From: Phymorhynchus buccinoides
Lineage: Eukaryota > Mollusca > Gastropoda > Neogastropoda > Raphitomidae
Assembly: GCA_017654935.2 (NCBI GenBank)
Contig: CM065701.1
Location: forward strand, 239,501-303,500
DNA length: 64,000 bases
Reading direction: 5' to 3'
The stretch's first letter is position 1. The number at the start of each line of letters is the position of its first letter. The translations under genes and the position numbers were made by a program. Of this stretch, positions 13,201 through 28,000 are shown piece by piece. Under the pieces are notes generated by a model. It saw only the letters and a list, made by a program, of their open reading frames with translations, made no database searches and had not been told where the DNA came from.

Positions 13201-15413
13201 TTGTTTGACATGGAGCTCCCTGTCCACAAACACGTGTACCGCAGCGTCAGAAATATCCGCGCAATCGACAGAACTGTTTTTGGAAATGATATCAAAGTAG
13301 AATTATCTAAGTACACATCTAGTTCTTGTACTGCCGCTGAGTACGATAGTGCCCTTCGGTCAGTATTGGACAAACATGCTCCTGTTTCTTCACACAAAGT
13401 TTCTTTTAGCAGAGAATCAAGTCCTTGGTTTAGTGTGATGCCTAACGAAATAAAAGAAGCAAAGAAAAAACGAAGATAGGCCCAAGCACAATCAGATTCT
13501 TCAGGGCTCACTGTACATAAACAAATATATAATAAAGCTAAAAATTGTGTGACTTTCTTGACAGATCAGGCAAAAACGATGTACTACAGTACCAAAATTG
13601 CAGCGGCAAGATCTAGTAAAGAACTGTATTCTATTACAAACAAACTGTGTGCAAGGGTTAAACCTACCAAACTTCCGACTGTTTACCCCCCACCATCATT
13701 GCCATGTGTGTTTTCTGATTTCTTTCATTCCAAAATTGAGAACATTAGGAAAGAGCTTGACTTGCAGCCCACTGTTTCACACCCCCTAGGCAAAGATTTT
13801 GTAGGCTCCCCTCTTGTTGCTTTTTCGCCTGTGTCTGAGAAAGATGTCTTTGATGTTTTGAAAAGATCTGCCCCCAAGACGTGTGACCTTGACCCTTTAC
13901 CAACCCCTTTGTTGTATGAATGTCTTGATGTTGTTGTGCCTGTCATGACTCAGATCATAAACGACTCTTTACTGAGTGGTGTTTTCCCTGACCTGTACAA
14001 AACTGCTCTTGTTAAACCCTTGATAAAGAAGCCTACCATGGATCATAATGACTTGAAAAGTTATCGGCCTGTGTCCAACTTAGCGTTTGTCTCCAAAATA
14101 ATCGAGAAAATTGTCCTTGCACAATTGTCTAACCATCTGTCAGCAAACAATTTGTTCAACCCCCTCCAGTCTGCCTATCGACCTGCTCACAGCACTGAAA
14201 CGGCTCTGACTAAAGTTCTTAACGATCTCCTCTTAGCTCTTGACAATGGAAAAGTGTCAGTCTTGACTCTCCTAGATCTGTCGGCAGCATTTGATACAAT
14301 AGATCACACCATTCTTCTATCCCGGCTGGAACGTGTTTTTGGAATCCATTCTACAGTTCTACAGTGGTTCTCCTCATATCTAACAAATCGCTTTCAGACT
14401 GTCTTGATCAACAACTGCAGTTCAGATCCGAAGTTAATTTCTTGTGGTGTACCTCAGGGATCTGTATTGGGGCCAGTTCTCTTTGTCCTGTACACTGCTC
14501 CTCTCTCTGATGTTTTTGCTAGTCACTCTGTTATTGACCATTCCTTTGCTGATGATACCCAGCTTCAAAAATCGGCGGAACCTACCCAACTTGACAGCGC
14601 TATTCAGTCTATGGAATCCTGCCTTCATGATGTCAAATCCTGGATGACATGCAACAAATTAAAACTTAATGATGACAAAACGGAAGCTCTGATTGTTTCC
14701 TCTCAGCGTATGTCTGCAACGATATCTCTTCCAGAAACTCTTACAGTTGGCAATGCTTGTGTTCAGTTTTCTAAGTCAGCAAAGAATCTCGGAGTTACCC
14801 TCGATTCAAATCTTACAATGCATAAACAGGTTATTAATCTCATACGTTCCATCAATTATGAGCTCAGACGAATCAGTGCTGTTCGACACTTTCTGTCTGT
14901 TGCAGCCACGAAAACTCTTATTTCTGCCTTTATTCTTTCCCGCATTGACTATTGCAACTCTCTTCTCTGTGGCTGTCCTAAGTATCTCCTGCAACGTGTT
15001 CAAAAACTGCAAAACAGTGCAGCACGCCTCACTCTCAAGATTCCACGTTCTGATCATATAACACCTCATCTTCGTAACTTGCACTGGCTTCCAGTAGAGG
15101 CTAGAATCAAGTATAAAATAGCTTGCCTTTGTTTCGGTGCTGTTCACTCCTCTGGTCCCGTCTATCTCTCCGAACTAGTAACTGTCTACTTACCTGCTCG
15201 CTCCCTACGTTCTTCCTCTGACTGCTGCACACTCAAGGTTCCTCGGGTCCACACGAAATCGTTTGGTGAACGATCTTTCTACTATTTAGCACCTCACTTA
15301 TGGAATTCCCTCCCACAACATGTCCGCTCATCTGACTCTATTTCCGCCTTTCGCTCTGCCCTTAAAACTCACTTGTTTCGGACATATTATGATTGATTAG
15401 TGTTTGTGTGTGT

Positions 15414-15444
<31 letters not shown>

Positions 15445-15767
15445 GGGTCCGTTTTATTGCAGAAATCTTGTAAAAAATGTATTTACAATTATTTTATTAT
15501 TCGTATTTTGTATGTAGAATGTCTACGTCTTGTAAACTTTAAATGCTTGTAAATGAGGTAGAAGGGTATTTTTGTTTTTGCAAAATTTGTCTATTATAAT
15601 TAGTCATGTAATTGGTATGTCGTAGATTTTATTTCAAGTTGCAGTATTGTATTCAAACTTGATTGGGAATGTGAATGTGGTCTCTATGTTTCTTCTTAGA
15701 ATGTTCATGTTGTAACTATTTTACTTGTATAATTAATTGTGTGCGTGTGCGCATGCATGTGTGTGTG

Positions 15768-15834
<67 letters not shown>

Positions 15835-15971
15835 GGAAGTAAGAGAACGTTGTGTGTAAGCATCGTGCTTATTTTACTTTCTAATGATTAATTATTTGTT
15901 TGCCTTTAATGTTCTTGTTATCAATGTAAAGCGCACTGAGCTCATGTGAGAAAGAGCGCTATATAAATTCC

Positions 15972-16002
<31 letters not shown>

Positions 16003-19000
16003 GTGGGCGCCCGTTCAAGACTTTCTGTGCTAACGATCGTCGGAGGTAATGATACTCGTGTCTAGAGTCGAATGGAATGAAGTGGGTGGATGCATTCGAA
16101 GACTACGCTCTCGTGCATCAGACTCAAAACGAGGAATCTTGAAGAAGGAGTGAGCAGAGTTCATTTATTCCATTACACTTCATCGCAATGAGGCAAGGTA
16201 CAGCCATTCAACTCGGGACAAGGTGAAAAAACTGCAAATAAACAACAACAAACCATAAGAAATCATATAGGGACAAAAGGCCCACAAAATCCCACGAATT
16301 ACGAAACCATAATTTACTTTACAGCTATAACGCCAAACGAAAAGACTTTACCAAAACGTAACCAATCGGCCGAATAACAACAGTTACAATTAGGCCCCTT
16401 TTAGATAAAAGGGTTACGAAAACATCAGCCAAAAAACCCTCAAATTATCATGATCGAAAAAACAAACTTGGCAAGTTTGGAAAACAATTTGAATTCAATA
16501 GTGAACTCAGATCTCACATGTATCATCAAAGATCATCGTAAAAAACAGAACTGTCCTTGAAATTAAAGCAAAGAAAACGTTCAAACACTGATCTCACAAT
16601 CGATGAAAAACGACAGTCCACAACATACCTTTGACTCCACTAGGTTTTCACAGGGAATATAAGTCTTACAGCGGACTCAACTTGGGGCCCAAAAACTCAT
16701 TAACAGTTCCAGTCATACAAAAAACGTCTTCGTTCTGCCATCTCAGAAAAGCCAACTGAAGAAGGTATTCAAAACTCAGCTTATAATGTTACGATTTTCA
16801 GTACTCACTAAAAGGGCAAGGGAGATAATTCACCACGAGCCTCACGCAGGAAGCGTGCGTGACTTCAATCTCAGCAAAGCTTGACATGCAGAAAAATATA
16901 AATATTCGTGAAAGGAACGCAAAACACACGATTTAATCAATGACAACTCATTCACTTAACTTACGAGGACAACTGAGCAATGCTAAGGATAAGAACCTCG
17001 TGAATTTCGTAAACGGAAAAGAATTCATGACAATAGACAAAATGCACGAGACCATACCAAAAACACCATATCAGCATAAAAAGAACAATGAACAAAAGAC
17101 ATGGACAACGCACGCTACAAGAGGAGGAAACACCTATTCAAATACAACACACGCAATAAAACCAAACATAGACACAAAGCAGAATATTCACAAAACACAA
17201 CCACAGGCATTAATAACAAACAATAGGCACAAACATCAAGTCAAGTCACGTCAGGTTAGGTCAAAGGAAAGATGGCCAAAGAGAGAAAATAAACAGTCAA
17301 ACCAGTCAAGTCAGTCAAGTCAGCCAACAAACATGGAAATAACAAAAAAGGCACGCAACCAACAAACAAAACACCAGAAAACACAAATAACATACAAACA
17401 TCATACACACAGAAAATACACAAGACATACACAGAACACAAGACAAGACACACATGTGACGTCACACAATAATTTTACCAAGAGGTGGCCAAAAAATGAT
17501 ACCTGCCTTACACAGGCAGGCACAATTATTATGATGGTGTACTGATATATCATGTATGATGGTGTACTGATATATCATGTATGATGGTGTACTGATATAT
17601 CATGTATGATGGTGTACTGATATATCATGTATGATGGTGTACTGATATATCATGTGTGATAGTGTACTGATATATCATGTATGATGGTGTACTGATATAT
17701 CATGTATGATGGTGTACTGATATATCATGTATGATAGTGTACTGATATATCATGTATGATAGTGTACTGATATATCATGTATGATGGTGTACTGATATAT
17801 CATGTGTGATAGTGTACTGATATATCATGTATGATAGTGTACTGATATATCATGTATGATAGTGTACTGATATATCATGTATGATGGTGTACTGATATAT
17901 CATGTATGATAGTGTACTGATATATCATGTATGATGGTGTACTGATATATCATGTATGATAGTGTACTGATATATCATGTATGATAGTGTACTGATATAT
18001 CATGTATGATGGTGTACTGATATATCATGTATGATAGTGTACTGATATATCATGTATGATGGTGTACTGATATATCATGTGTGATAGTGTACTGATATAT
18101 CATGTATGATAGTGTACTGATATATCATGTATGATAATGTACTGATATATCATGTATGATGGTGTACTGATATATCATGTGTGATAGTGTACTGATATAT
18201 CATGTATGATAGTGTACTGATATATCATGTGTGATGGTGTACTGATATATCATGTATGATAGTGTACTGATATATCATGTGTGATGGTGTACTGATATAT
18301 CATGTATGATGGTGTACTGATATATCATGTGTGATGGTGTACTGATATATCATGTATGATAGTGTACTGATATATCATGTATGATGGTGTACTGATATAT
18401 CATGTATGATGGTGTACTGATATATCATGTATGATGGTGTACTGATATATCATGTATGATAGTGTACTGATATATTATGTATGATGGTGTACTGATATAT
18501 CATGCATGATAGTGTACTGATATATCATGTATGATAGTGTACTGATATATCATGTGTGATGGTGTACTGATATGTATGATGGTGTACTGATATATCATGT
18601 ATGATAGTGTACTGATATATCATGTATGATGGTGTACTGATATATCATGTATGATGGTGTACTGATATATCATGTATGATAGTGTACTGATGCATAATGA
18701 TGTACCACAGGTGTACCACAGACAGATAGAGCCCCAGTCTCTGAAAGGCCAGCTCAGTATCACCATGACGTACCAACAGTATTGTACTGATATATTATGT
18801 CTAATGATGTACCACAGGTGTACCACAGACAGATAGAGCCCCAGTCTCTGAGGGGCCTGCTCAAGCTGCAGTATCACCATGACGTACCAACAGTATTGTA
18901 CTGATATATTATGTCTAATGATGTACTAAGTCTCTGAGGGGCCTGCTCAAGCTGCAGTATCTGATGTACCACAGGTGTACCACAGACAGATAGAGCCCCA

Positions 19001-22000
19001 GTCTCTGAGGGGCCTGCTCAAGCTGCAGTATCACCATGACGTACCAACAGTATTACAACAGCTGCCCAACTTTGGGGGCATCTACATCAACGGCACAAAG
19101 TACCCCCCTGAAAAAACTGCACCGAAAAACCACACTGTTGGCCCTCCACTGGGGAGCATGGGTGAGTCAGTTGACTTCATCTGCTTTGAGTGTGACACTA
19201 CGCACTGAAGCACACACATGCACACACTGTTGACCCTCCACTGGGGAGCATGGGTGAGTCAGCTGACTTCATCTAGAGTGTGGCACCACACACTGAAGCA
19301 CACACATGCACACACTGTTGACCCTCCACTGGGGAGCATGGGTGAGTCAGCTGACTTCATCTAGAGTGTGGCACCACACACTGAAGCACACACATGCACA
19401 CACTGTTGGCCCTCCACTGGGGAGCATGGGTGAGTCAGCTGACTTCATCTAGAGTGTGGCACCACACACTGAAGCACACACATGCACACACTGTTGGCCC
19501 TCCACTGGGGAGCATGGGTGAGTCAGCTGACTTCATCTAGAGTGTGGCACCACACACTGAAGCACACACATGCACACACTGTTGGCCCTCCACTGGGGAG
19601 CATGGGTGAGTCAGCTGACTTCATCTAGAGTGTGGCACCACACACTGAAGCACACACATGCACACACTGTTGGCCCTCCACTGGGGAGCATGGGTGAGTC
19701 AGCTGACTTCATCTAGTGTGTGGCACTACGCTCTGAAGCACACACATGCACACACTGTTGGCCCTCCACTGGGGAGCATGGGTGAGTCCGCTGACTTCAT
19801 CTGCTTTGAGTGTGTGGCACTACGCTCTCAAGCACACCTCTCTGGGCGACACAGGGCACCCGCAGTTGCAGGGGAGAGTATATGCTCGGCGACACAGTGC
19901 GCCTGCAGCGTGCAAAAGGTTAATCTACTTTGAGTGTTTGTACCACGCACTCAAGCACACCCACGCACTTGAAGAACAAACATTGAACATTGGTTATAAA
20001 AAAACTAGAGCTGAGAATTGATTTACCACAAGACATATTGTGTTTTGTTCACACAACAAAGAAAACTGCAAATAAATAAATGAAAATTGTATGGTAGATT
20101 TTTCCCCTCCCATCTTTGATTTCTTTTCCCCTAATTATTCTCGTCTCTTTGTCTTTCTTTGGCTCTTTCCTTTCTAGGATTCTCCCCTTAAGGTGGAATA
20201 CTATTGCACTTGTAAAAGGTTTTTTTCTTCTTTTTCTTCCCCTTTTTTTCTGTCCAATTTGGTTGAAATTTTCAGGAACGATGTGGGGTAACAAGGTATT
20301 GGCAAATTTGCAATTTTTAACCATTTCGCCGAACAGACGCAAAATCGGCAAAATATCAATCTTCAGTAGCTCAAAAACGGCTGAACGTATTTCTTTCATA
20401 TTTTCAGAATTTGCTCAAAAGTCGATTTGCAACATTTCTGTTATATTATGGAACCGAAAGTACGAACCGGAAGTGCCCCAGCTATGGTCAGGCAGCTTTT
20501 ATTTGGCCAATTTTTATTCTTGAATATCTCGTAAAAGGCTGCACAGAATGCATTCATATTTTCAGTATTTATTCTGGAGTAATGTTGCAACACTTCCGTT
20601 TCAAATCCGAACCAGAAGTACCAACAGTTAGTGGGGATAGAAATGGCCAAAGTTTAATCTTAAGTAATTCGAAGCAGCTGCACAAAATGCATTCTTAGTT
20701 TTTGAGATTATTAAAGAGTAATGATGCAACACTTCCGGTATCAATCAGAGCCAGAAGTGGGGAGAGAAAGGCTGGTGAAGGGGAGAATCCTGTCATGTTT
20801 GCTCTGAAAGACAAACATAGTTTTAAAATTTTGGATGTTTATGAACCGTTTCAAGAGTTCAATTGGCCTGCATCTTCAGAACATGTTGATGAAATTGATA
20901 GAGATGATGTTATTGATGATAGACATCGATGGTGACACAATTGTAAACTGATGACATGACAGTTGATAGAGATGATGTTATTGATGATAGACATCGATGG
21001 TGACACAATTGTAAACTGATGACATGACAGTTGATAGAGATGATGTTATTGATGATAGACATCGATGGTGACACAATTGTAAACTGATGACATGACAGTT
21101 GATAGAGATGATGTTATTGATAGACATCGATGGTGACACAATTGTAAACTGACCACATGACAGTTGATAGAGATGATGTAATTCATGATAGACATCGATG
21201 GTGACAAAATTGTAAACTGACCACATGACAGTTGATAGAGATGATGTTATTGATGACAGACATCGATGGTAACAATTGTAAACTGACCACATGACAGTTG
21301 ATAGAGATGATGTAATTGATGACAGACATCGATGGTGACACAATTGTAAACTGACCACATGACAGTTGATAGAGATGATGTAATTGATGACAGACATCGA
21401 TGGTAACAATTGTAAACTGACCACATGACAGTTGATAGAGATGATGTAATTGATGACAGACATCAATGGTAACACAATTGTAAACTGACCACATGACAGT
21501 TGATAGAGATGATGTAATTGATGACAGACATTGATGGTGACAATTGTAAGCTGACCACATGACAGTTTTTCCCAACAACAAACCGTGGATTTCCAAGTCT
21601 ATTAAATCAGTTTTAAATGAGAAGAAAGTAGCCTTTCAAACAGGAGATAAAAGAGAAAGAAAAGTGGTTCAATCTAAACTTAGAGGGGAGTTAAGGAAGG
21701 GGCAGAGGGAGTATAAGGATAAAGTAGAACAGCAGTTTCAGACAGGCAGAATCTTAGATGCATGGGATGGGCTTCAAACTCTAACTGGCCAATCAAAAAA
21801 ACGAACAGCAAATTGCCAAATGACCAGAGAAGAACAGAAGGATTTTTCTAATGAGCTAAATGACTTTTATTGTCGGTTTGAAAGAAATGATGTAGAGGGA
21901 GATCTAAACGGGGTAACGTCACAGTTAAGAGAAAAAATTATCAATGCAAATGAAGATCATGAATTTGAGGTTCAAGAAAGAGATGTTCAGTCCATATTTC

Positions 22001-25000
22001 AGAAACTAAATGTGAGGAAAGCTGTGGGACCAGATAATGTGTGTGGAAGATTGTTGAAAGCATGTTGTTCTCAATTGTGTGGTGTGTTTTGCTCTCTATT
22101 TAACTGGTCTTTACGTGATTGTGTTGTACCATGTATCTGGAAAAATTCTACAGTTACTCCTGTCCCTAAGAAAAAGAACCCTGCCATACTGAACGATTAC
22201 CGCCCTGTTGCCTTAACGTCTATTGCCATGAAATGTTTTGAAAAGATCGTCCTTCATCGCCTTCTTTCTTTTACTAACCTACTCCTTGACCCCTTTCAGT
22301 TTGCCTACAAACGGTGTAGAGGAACAGACGATGCCATACTGACCCTTCTTCACAATGCCTTTCTTCACTTAGATACCCCCAACTATTTTGTTCGTATTTT
22401 ATTCATCGATTTCTCCTCTGCCTTCAATACAATACAGCCCCATTTACTGGCCCAGAAACTACTAGACCTGAATGTTAACCCCAAGCTCATTCTCTGGATA
22501 ACCAATTTCCTACGCAATAGAACTCAGTCTGTCCGCTTTCAATCTGCAATCTCCTCAGAACGTTCGACTTCTACAGGTGCCCCCCAAGGTACAGTTTTGT
22601 CCCCCGTTCTTTTTACATTGTACACAAATGACTGTAGAGGCACTGAAGAAACACCTGTCATTAAATACTCAGATGATTCTGCCATCGAAGATTTGTCAAA
22701 CTCTGATTCTGTGTACTTCAGCGAAGTGAAAAGGTTTTGTTCATGGTGCAAAGATAATTATCTGGATTTAAATGTTGTTAAAACAAAAGAACTGCTTGTA
22801 GATTTTCGTAGAAACCCAGTGCCAGTGCCACATTTGGAAATTGATGGTGAAACGGTTGAAAGAATTGATGAGTACAAATACCTAGGCACAGTTTTAGACA
22901 AGAAACTTACTTTTGATAAACACATTGAGCATATACATAAGAAGAGTCAGTCCAGGATCTTTTGTTTACAGAGGCTAAGGAATATTGGTGTCTGTTCAGA
23001 TATTCTTCAAACCTACTACCGATGTTGCATTGAATCTGTTCTTACTGTGTCATTTATCTGTTGGTATGGAAGCTTGAGTGTAAAAAGTAAGCGTGTGTTG
23101 AGTGATATGGTGAATGTGTGCAGTAAAGTTGTGGGTGCAAGGCAGAGTGGTATGCAAGAGTTGTATGACAGACAAGTAGTCAAGAAAGCCAGGAAAATTC
23201 TTAATGATAACAGTCATGTTCTGGCAAAATACTATGAAGTATTACCATCGGGCCGTCGATACAGAACTGTAAAACTGAAAATAAGAGCACAGAAAACTTT
23301 CTTACCAAGATCAATTCATCTGTTGAACTCTTAATGCACTGCATCGAGTGATTGTTTTGCTGAGCAGCCTGTCCATCTCCTTGGGATTGAATTTGTATTC
23401 ATATTCGTCCAGTTTGCTAACTACAATATTGCAGTGTTATTAGTTATTAGTTTATATTCTTTAATTGTTGATAAATGTGTTTATTGTTGTTGTTTTTCTT
23501 ATGTGCACCTGGCTGCAATTTCTCAGTTATGAGATAATAAAGATGATTTGATTTGATTTGATTTGATGTAATTGATGATAGACATCGATGGTGACAATTG
23601 TAAACTGACCACATGACAGTTGATAGAGATGATGTTATTGATGATAAACATCGATGGTAACAATTGTAAACTGACCACATGACAGTTGATAGAGATGATG
23701 TAATTGATGATAAACATCGATGGTAACAATTGTAAACTGACCACATGACAGTTGATAGAGATGATGTAATTGATGATAAACATCGATGGTAACAATTGTA
23801 AACTGACCACATGACAGTTGATAGAGAATTATGCTATTGATGATAGACATCGGTGGTGACAATTGTTAACTGACCACATGACAGGCCAGGCCAGTGCAGG
23901 GTCAGCCTCATTGCCCCAGCAGTCAGGCACCGCCGTCAGGAACTCTCTACCATCCAGAGCTGTTCCGGGGAACACCAAGGGGCAGGCTGTTCCAGTTACC
24001 TCCCTCAGTCTGCTGACACCTGTGTCCAGTTCATGCATTGTGGCAGGTAATGGTGGGGGGTTTAATCATTGTCCTCATCGTAATTATCATCATCATCATC
24101 ATCATCATCAGTATCATACCTCCCTCAGTCTGCTGACACCTGTGTCCAGTTCACACATTGTGGCAGGTAATGGTGGGGGGTTTAATCATTGTCCTCATCG
24201 TAATTATCATCATCATCATCAGCAGCAGTATCATACCTTCATCATCATTATCATCATCATCATCATCATCCTTATCCTCATAGTCTTGTATAAAGATAAT
24301 GACACCATTTTTTATGGAGAGTTGTTGTATGTGTTATGCATGGCCCTCAATAAAGCGAGAATACACATAGGCAGAAAACCCCCCAACAATTGTGGTCCAT
24401 AATTTAGGCATACCAGTTGATGAATGCAAGGCTTATTATCTGACAAAACTAAACGATTTGCCAAGATGAAAACAGTGACAGTGATGCCATACGAACAAAC
24501 CTGACATAATTCTCATGAAATGACTGAAGTGATGAGGTCCTTTCTTCTGCTGTAACGTGACGTCTTGTGAGCTAGGACACTTTATCCCCCCTTGGTGCAG
24601 CACTGTAGCCAGGTCAGATGACACAGCCCTACACAGCACACTGAACCCCTTTGGTACAGCACTATGGGCCAGGTCAGATGACACAGCCCTACACAGCACA
24701 CTGAACTCCTTTGGTACAGCACTATGGGCCAGGTCAGATGACACAGCCCTACACAGCACACTGAACCCCTTTGGTACAGCACTTGAAGCCAGGTCAGATG
24801 ACACAGCCCTACACAGCACACTGAACCCCTTTGGTGCAGCACTGTAGCCAGGTCAGATGACACAGCCCTACACAGCAGACTGAACCCCTTTGGTGCAGCA
24901 CTAGAGCCAGGTCAGATGACACAGCCCTTCACAGCAGACTGAACCCCTTTGGTGCAGCACTTGGTGCCAGGTCAGATGACACAGCCCTACACAGCAGACT

Positions 25001-28000
25001 GAACCCCTTTGGTGCAGCACTAGCTGCCAGGTCAGATGACACAGCCCTTCACAGCAAACTGAACCCCTTTGGTGCAGCACTAGGAGCCAGGTCAGATGAC
25101 ACAGCCCTTCACAGCAGACTGAACCCCTTTGGTGCAGCACTGTAGCCAGGTCAGATGACACAGCCCTTCACAGCAGACTGAACCCCTTTGGTGCAGCACT
25201 GTAGCCAGGTCAGATGACACAGCCCTTCACAGCACACTGAACCCCTTTGATGCAGCACTATGGGCCAGGTCAGATGACACAGCCCTTCACAGCACACTGA
25301 ACCCCTTTGGTGCAGCACTATGGGCCAGGTCAGATGACACAGCCCTTCACAGCAGACTGAACCCCTTTGGTGCAGCACTGTAGCCAGGTCAGATGACACA
25401 GCCCTTCACAGCACACTGAACCCCTTTGGTGCAGCACTAGACATGTAGCCAGGTCAGATGACACAGCCCTTCACAGCAGACTGAACCCCTTTGGTGCAGC
25501 ACTGTAGCCAGGTCAGATGACACAGCCCTTCACAGCAGACTGACCCCTTTGGTGCAGCACTGTAGCCAGGTCAGATGACACAGCCCTTCACAGCACACTG
25601 AACCCCTTTGGTGCAGCACTGTAGCCAGGTCAGATGACACAGCCCTTCACAGCACACTGAACCCCTTTGGTGCAGCACTATGGTCAGGTCAGATGACACA
25701 GCCCTTCACAGCACACTGAACCCCTTTGGTGCAGCACTGTAGCCAGGTCAGATGACACAGCCCTTCACAGCACACTGAACCCCTTTGGTGCAGCACTGTA
25801 GCCAGGTCAGATGACACAGCCCTTCACAGCACACTGAACCCCTTTGGTGCAGCACTTAGAGCCAGGTCAGATGACACAGCCCTTCACAGCAGACTGAACC
25901 CCTTTGGTGCAGCACTTGGTGCCAGGTCAGATGACACAGCCCTTCACAGCAGACTGAACCCCTTTGGTGCAGCACTAGGAGCCAGGTCAGATGGGAGACA
26001 GCCCTTCACAGCAGACTGAACCCCTTTGGTGCAGCACTAGGAGCCAGATCAGATGACACAGCCCTTCACAGCAGACTGAACCCCTTTGGTGCAGCACTTG
26101 GAGCCAGGTCAGATGACACAGCCCTTCACAGCAGACTGAACCCCTTTGGTGCAGCACTTGGAGCCAGGTCAGATGACACAGCCCTTCACAGCAGACTGAA
26201 CCCCTTTGGTGCAGCACTTGGAGCCAGGTCAGATGACACAGCCCTTCACAGCAGACTGAACCCCTTTGGTGCAGCACTAGCTGCCAGGTCAGATGACACA
26301 GCCCTTCACAGCAGACTGAACCCCTTTGGTGCAGCACTGTAGCCAGGTCAGATGACACAGCCCTACACAGCAGACTGAACCCCTTTGGTGCAGCACTGTA
26401 GCCAGGTCAGATGACACAGCCCTTCACAGCAGACTGAACCCCTTTGGTGCAGCACTAGTAGCCAGGTCAGATGACACAGCCCTTCACAGCACACTGAACC
26501 CCTTTGGTGCAGCACTGTAGCCAGGTCAGATGACACAGCCCTTCACAGCACACTGAACCCCTTTGGTGCAGCACTAGGAGCCAGGTCAGATGACACAGCC
26601 CTTCACAGCACACTGAACCCCTTTGGTGCAGCACTTGGAGCCAGGTCAGATGACACAGCCCTTCACAGCACACTGAACCCCTTTGGTGCAGCACTGTAGC
26701 CAGGTCAGATGACACAGCCCTTCACAGCAGACTGAACCCCTTTGGTGCAGCACTATGGGCCAGGTCAGATGACACAGCCCTTCACAGCAGACTGAACCCC
26801 TTTGGTGCAGCACTGTAGCCAGGTCAGATGACACAGCCCTTCACAGCACACTGAACCCCTTTGGTGCAGCACTGTAGCCAGGTCAGATGACACAGCCCTT
26901 CACAGCAGACTGAACCCCTTTGGTGCAGCACTGTAGCCAGGTCAGATGACACAGCCCTTCACAGCAGACTGAACCCCTTTGGTGCAGCACTGTAGCCAGG
27001 TCAGATGACACAGCCCTTCACAGCACACTGAACCCCTTTGGTGCAGCACTGTAGCCAGGTCAGATGACACAGCCCTTCACAGCACACTGAACCCCTTTGG
27101 TGCAGCACTATGGCCAGGTCAGATGACACAGCCCTTCACAGCAGACTGAACCCCTTTGGTGCAGCACTATGGTCCAGGTCAGATGACACAGCCCTTCACA
27201 GCACACTGAACCCCTTTGGTGCAGCACTGTAGCCAGGTCAGATGACACAGCCCTTCACAGCAGACTGAACCCCTTTGGTGCAGCACTATGGCCAGGTCAG
27301 ATGACACAGCCCTTCACAGCAGACTGAACCCCTTTGGTGCAGCACTATGGCCAGGTCAGATGACACAGCCCTTCACAGCAGACTGAACCCCTTTGGTGCA
27401 GCACTGTAGCCAGGTCAGATGACACAGCCCTTCACAGCAGACTGAACCCCTTTGGTGCAGCACTGTAGCCAGGTCAGATGACACAGCCCTTCACAGCAGA
27501 CTGAACCCCTTTGGTGCAGCACTGTAGCCAGGTCAGATGACACAGCCCTTCACAGCAGACTGAACCCCTTTGGTGCAGCACTATGGCCAGGTCAGATGAC
27601 ACAGCCCTTCACAGCAGACTGAACCCCTTTGGTGCAGCACTATGGTCCAGGTCAGATGACACAGCCCTTCACAGCAGACTGAACCCCTTTGGTGCAGCAC
27701 TGTAGCCAGGTCAGATGACACAGCCCTTCACAGCAGACTGAACCCCTTTGGTGCAGCACTGTAGCCAGGTCAGATGACACAGCCCTTCACAGCACACTGA
27801 ACCCCTTTGGTGCAGCACTGTAGCCAGGTCAGATGACACAGCCCTTCACAGCAGACTGAACCCCTTTGGTGCAGCACTGTAGCCAGGTCAGATGACACAG
27901 CCCTTCACAGCAGACTGAACCCCTTTGGTGCAGCACTTGGAGCCAGGTCCAGATGACACAGCCCTTCACAGCAGACTGAACCCCTTTGGTGCAGCACTTG

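Larger units (their letters stand above)
11885..16001 (+). mobile_element. nearly intact L2-like non-LTR retrotransposon
   Basis: The element carries an endonuclease and a reverse transcriptase in one frame, then a 0.6-kb 3' region with GT and poly-G tracts. The terminal signature is AATGTAAAGCGC...GCGCTATATAAAT followed by (ATT)n. A 5-bp TTGTG is present on both sides (11880-11884 and 16001-16005), a weak target-duplication candidate. It sits between the 88-bp array and an unclassified insert, inside the 25-bp array locus. Confidence 0.88.

Noticed and set aside
16940..17545. 201-codon open frame as a gene
   Set aside because: Low-complexity K/Q/T/N composition caused by A-rich, CA-rich DNA; it runs into the 25-bp satellite.
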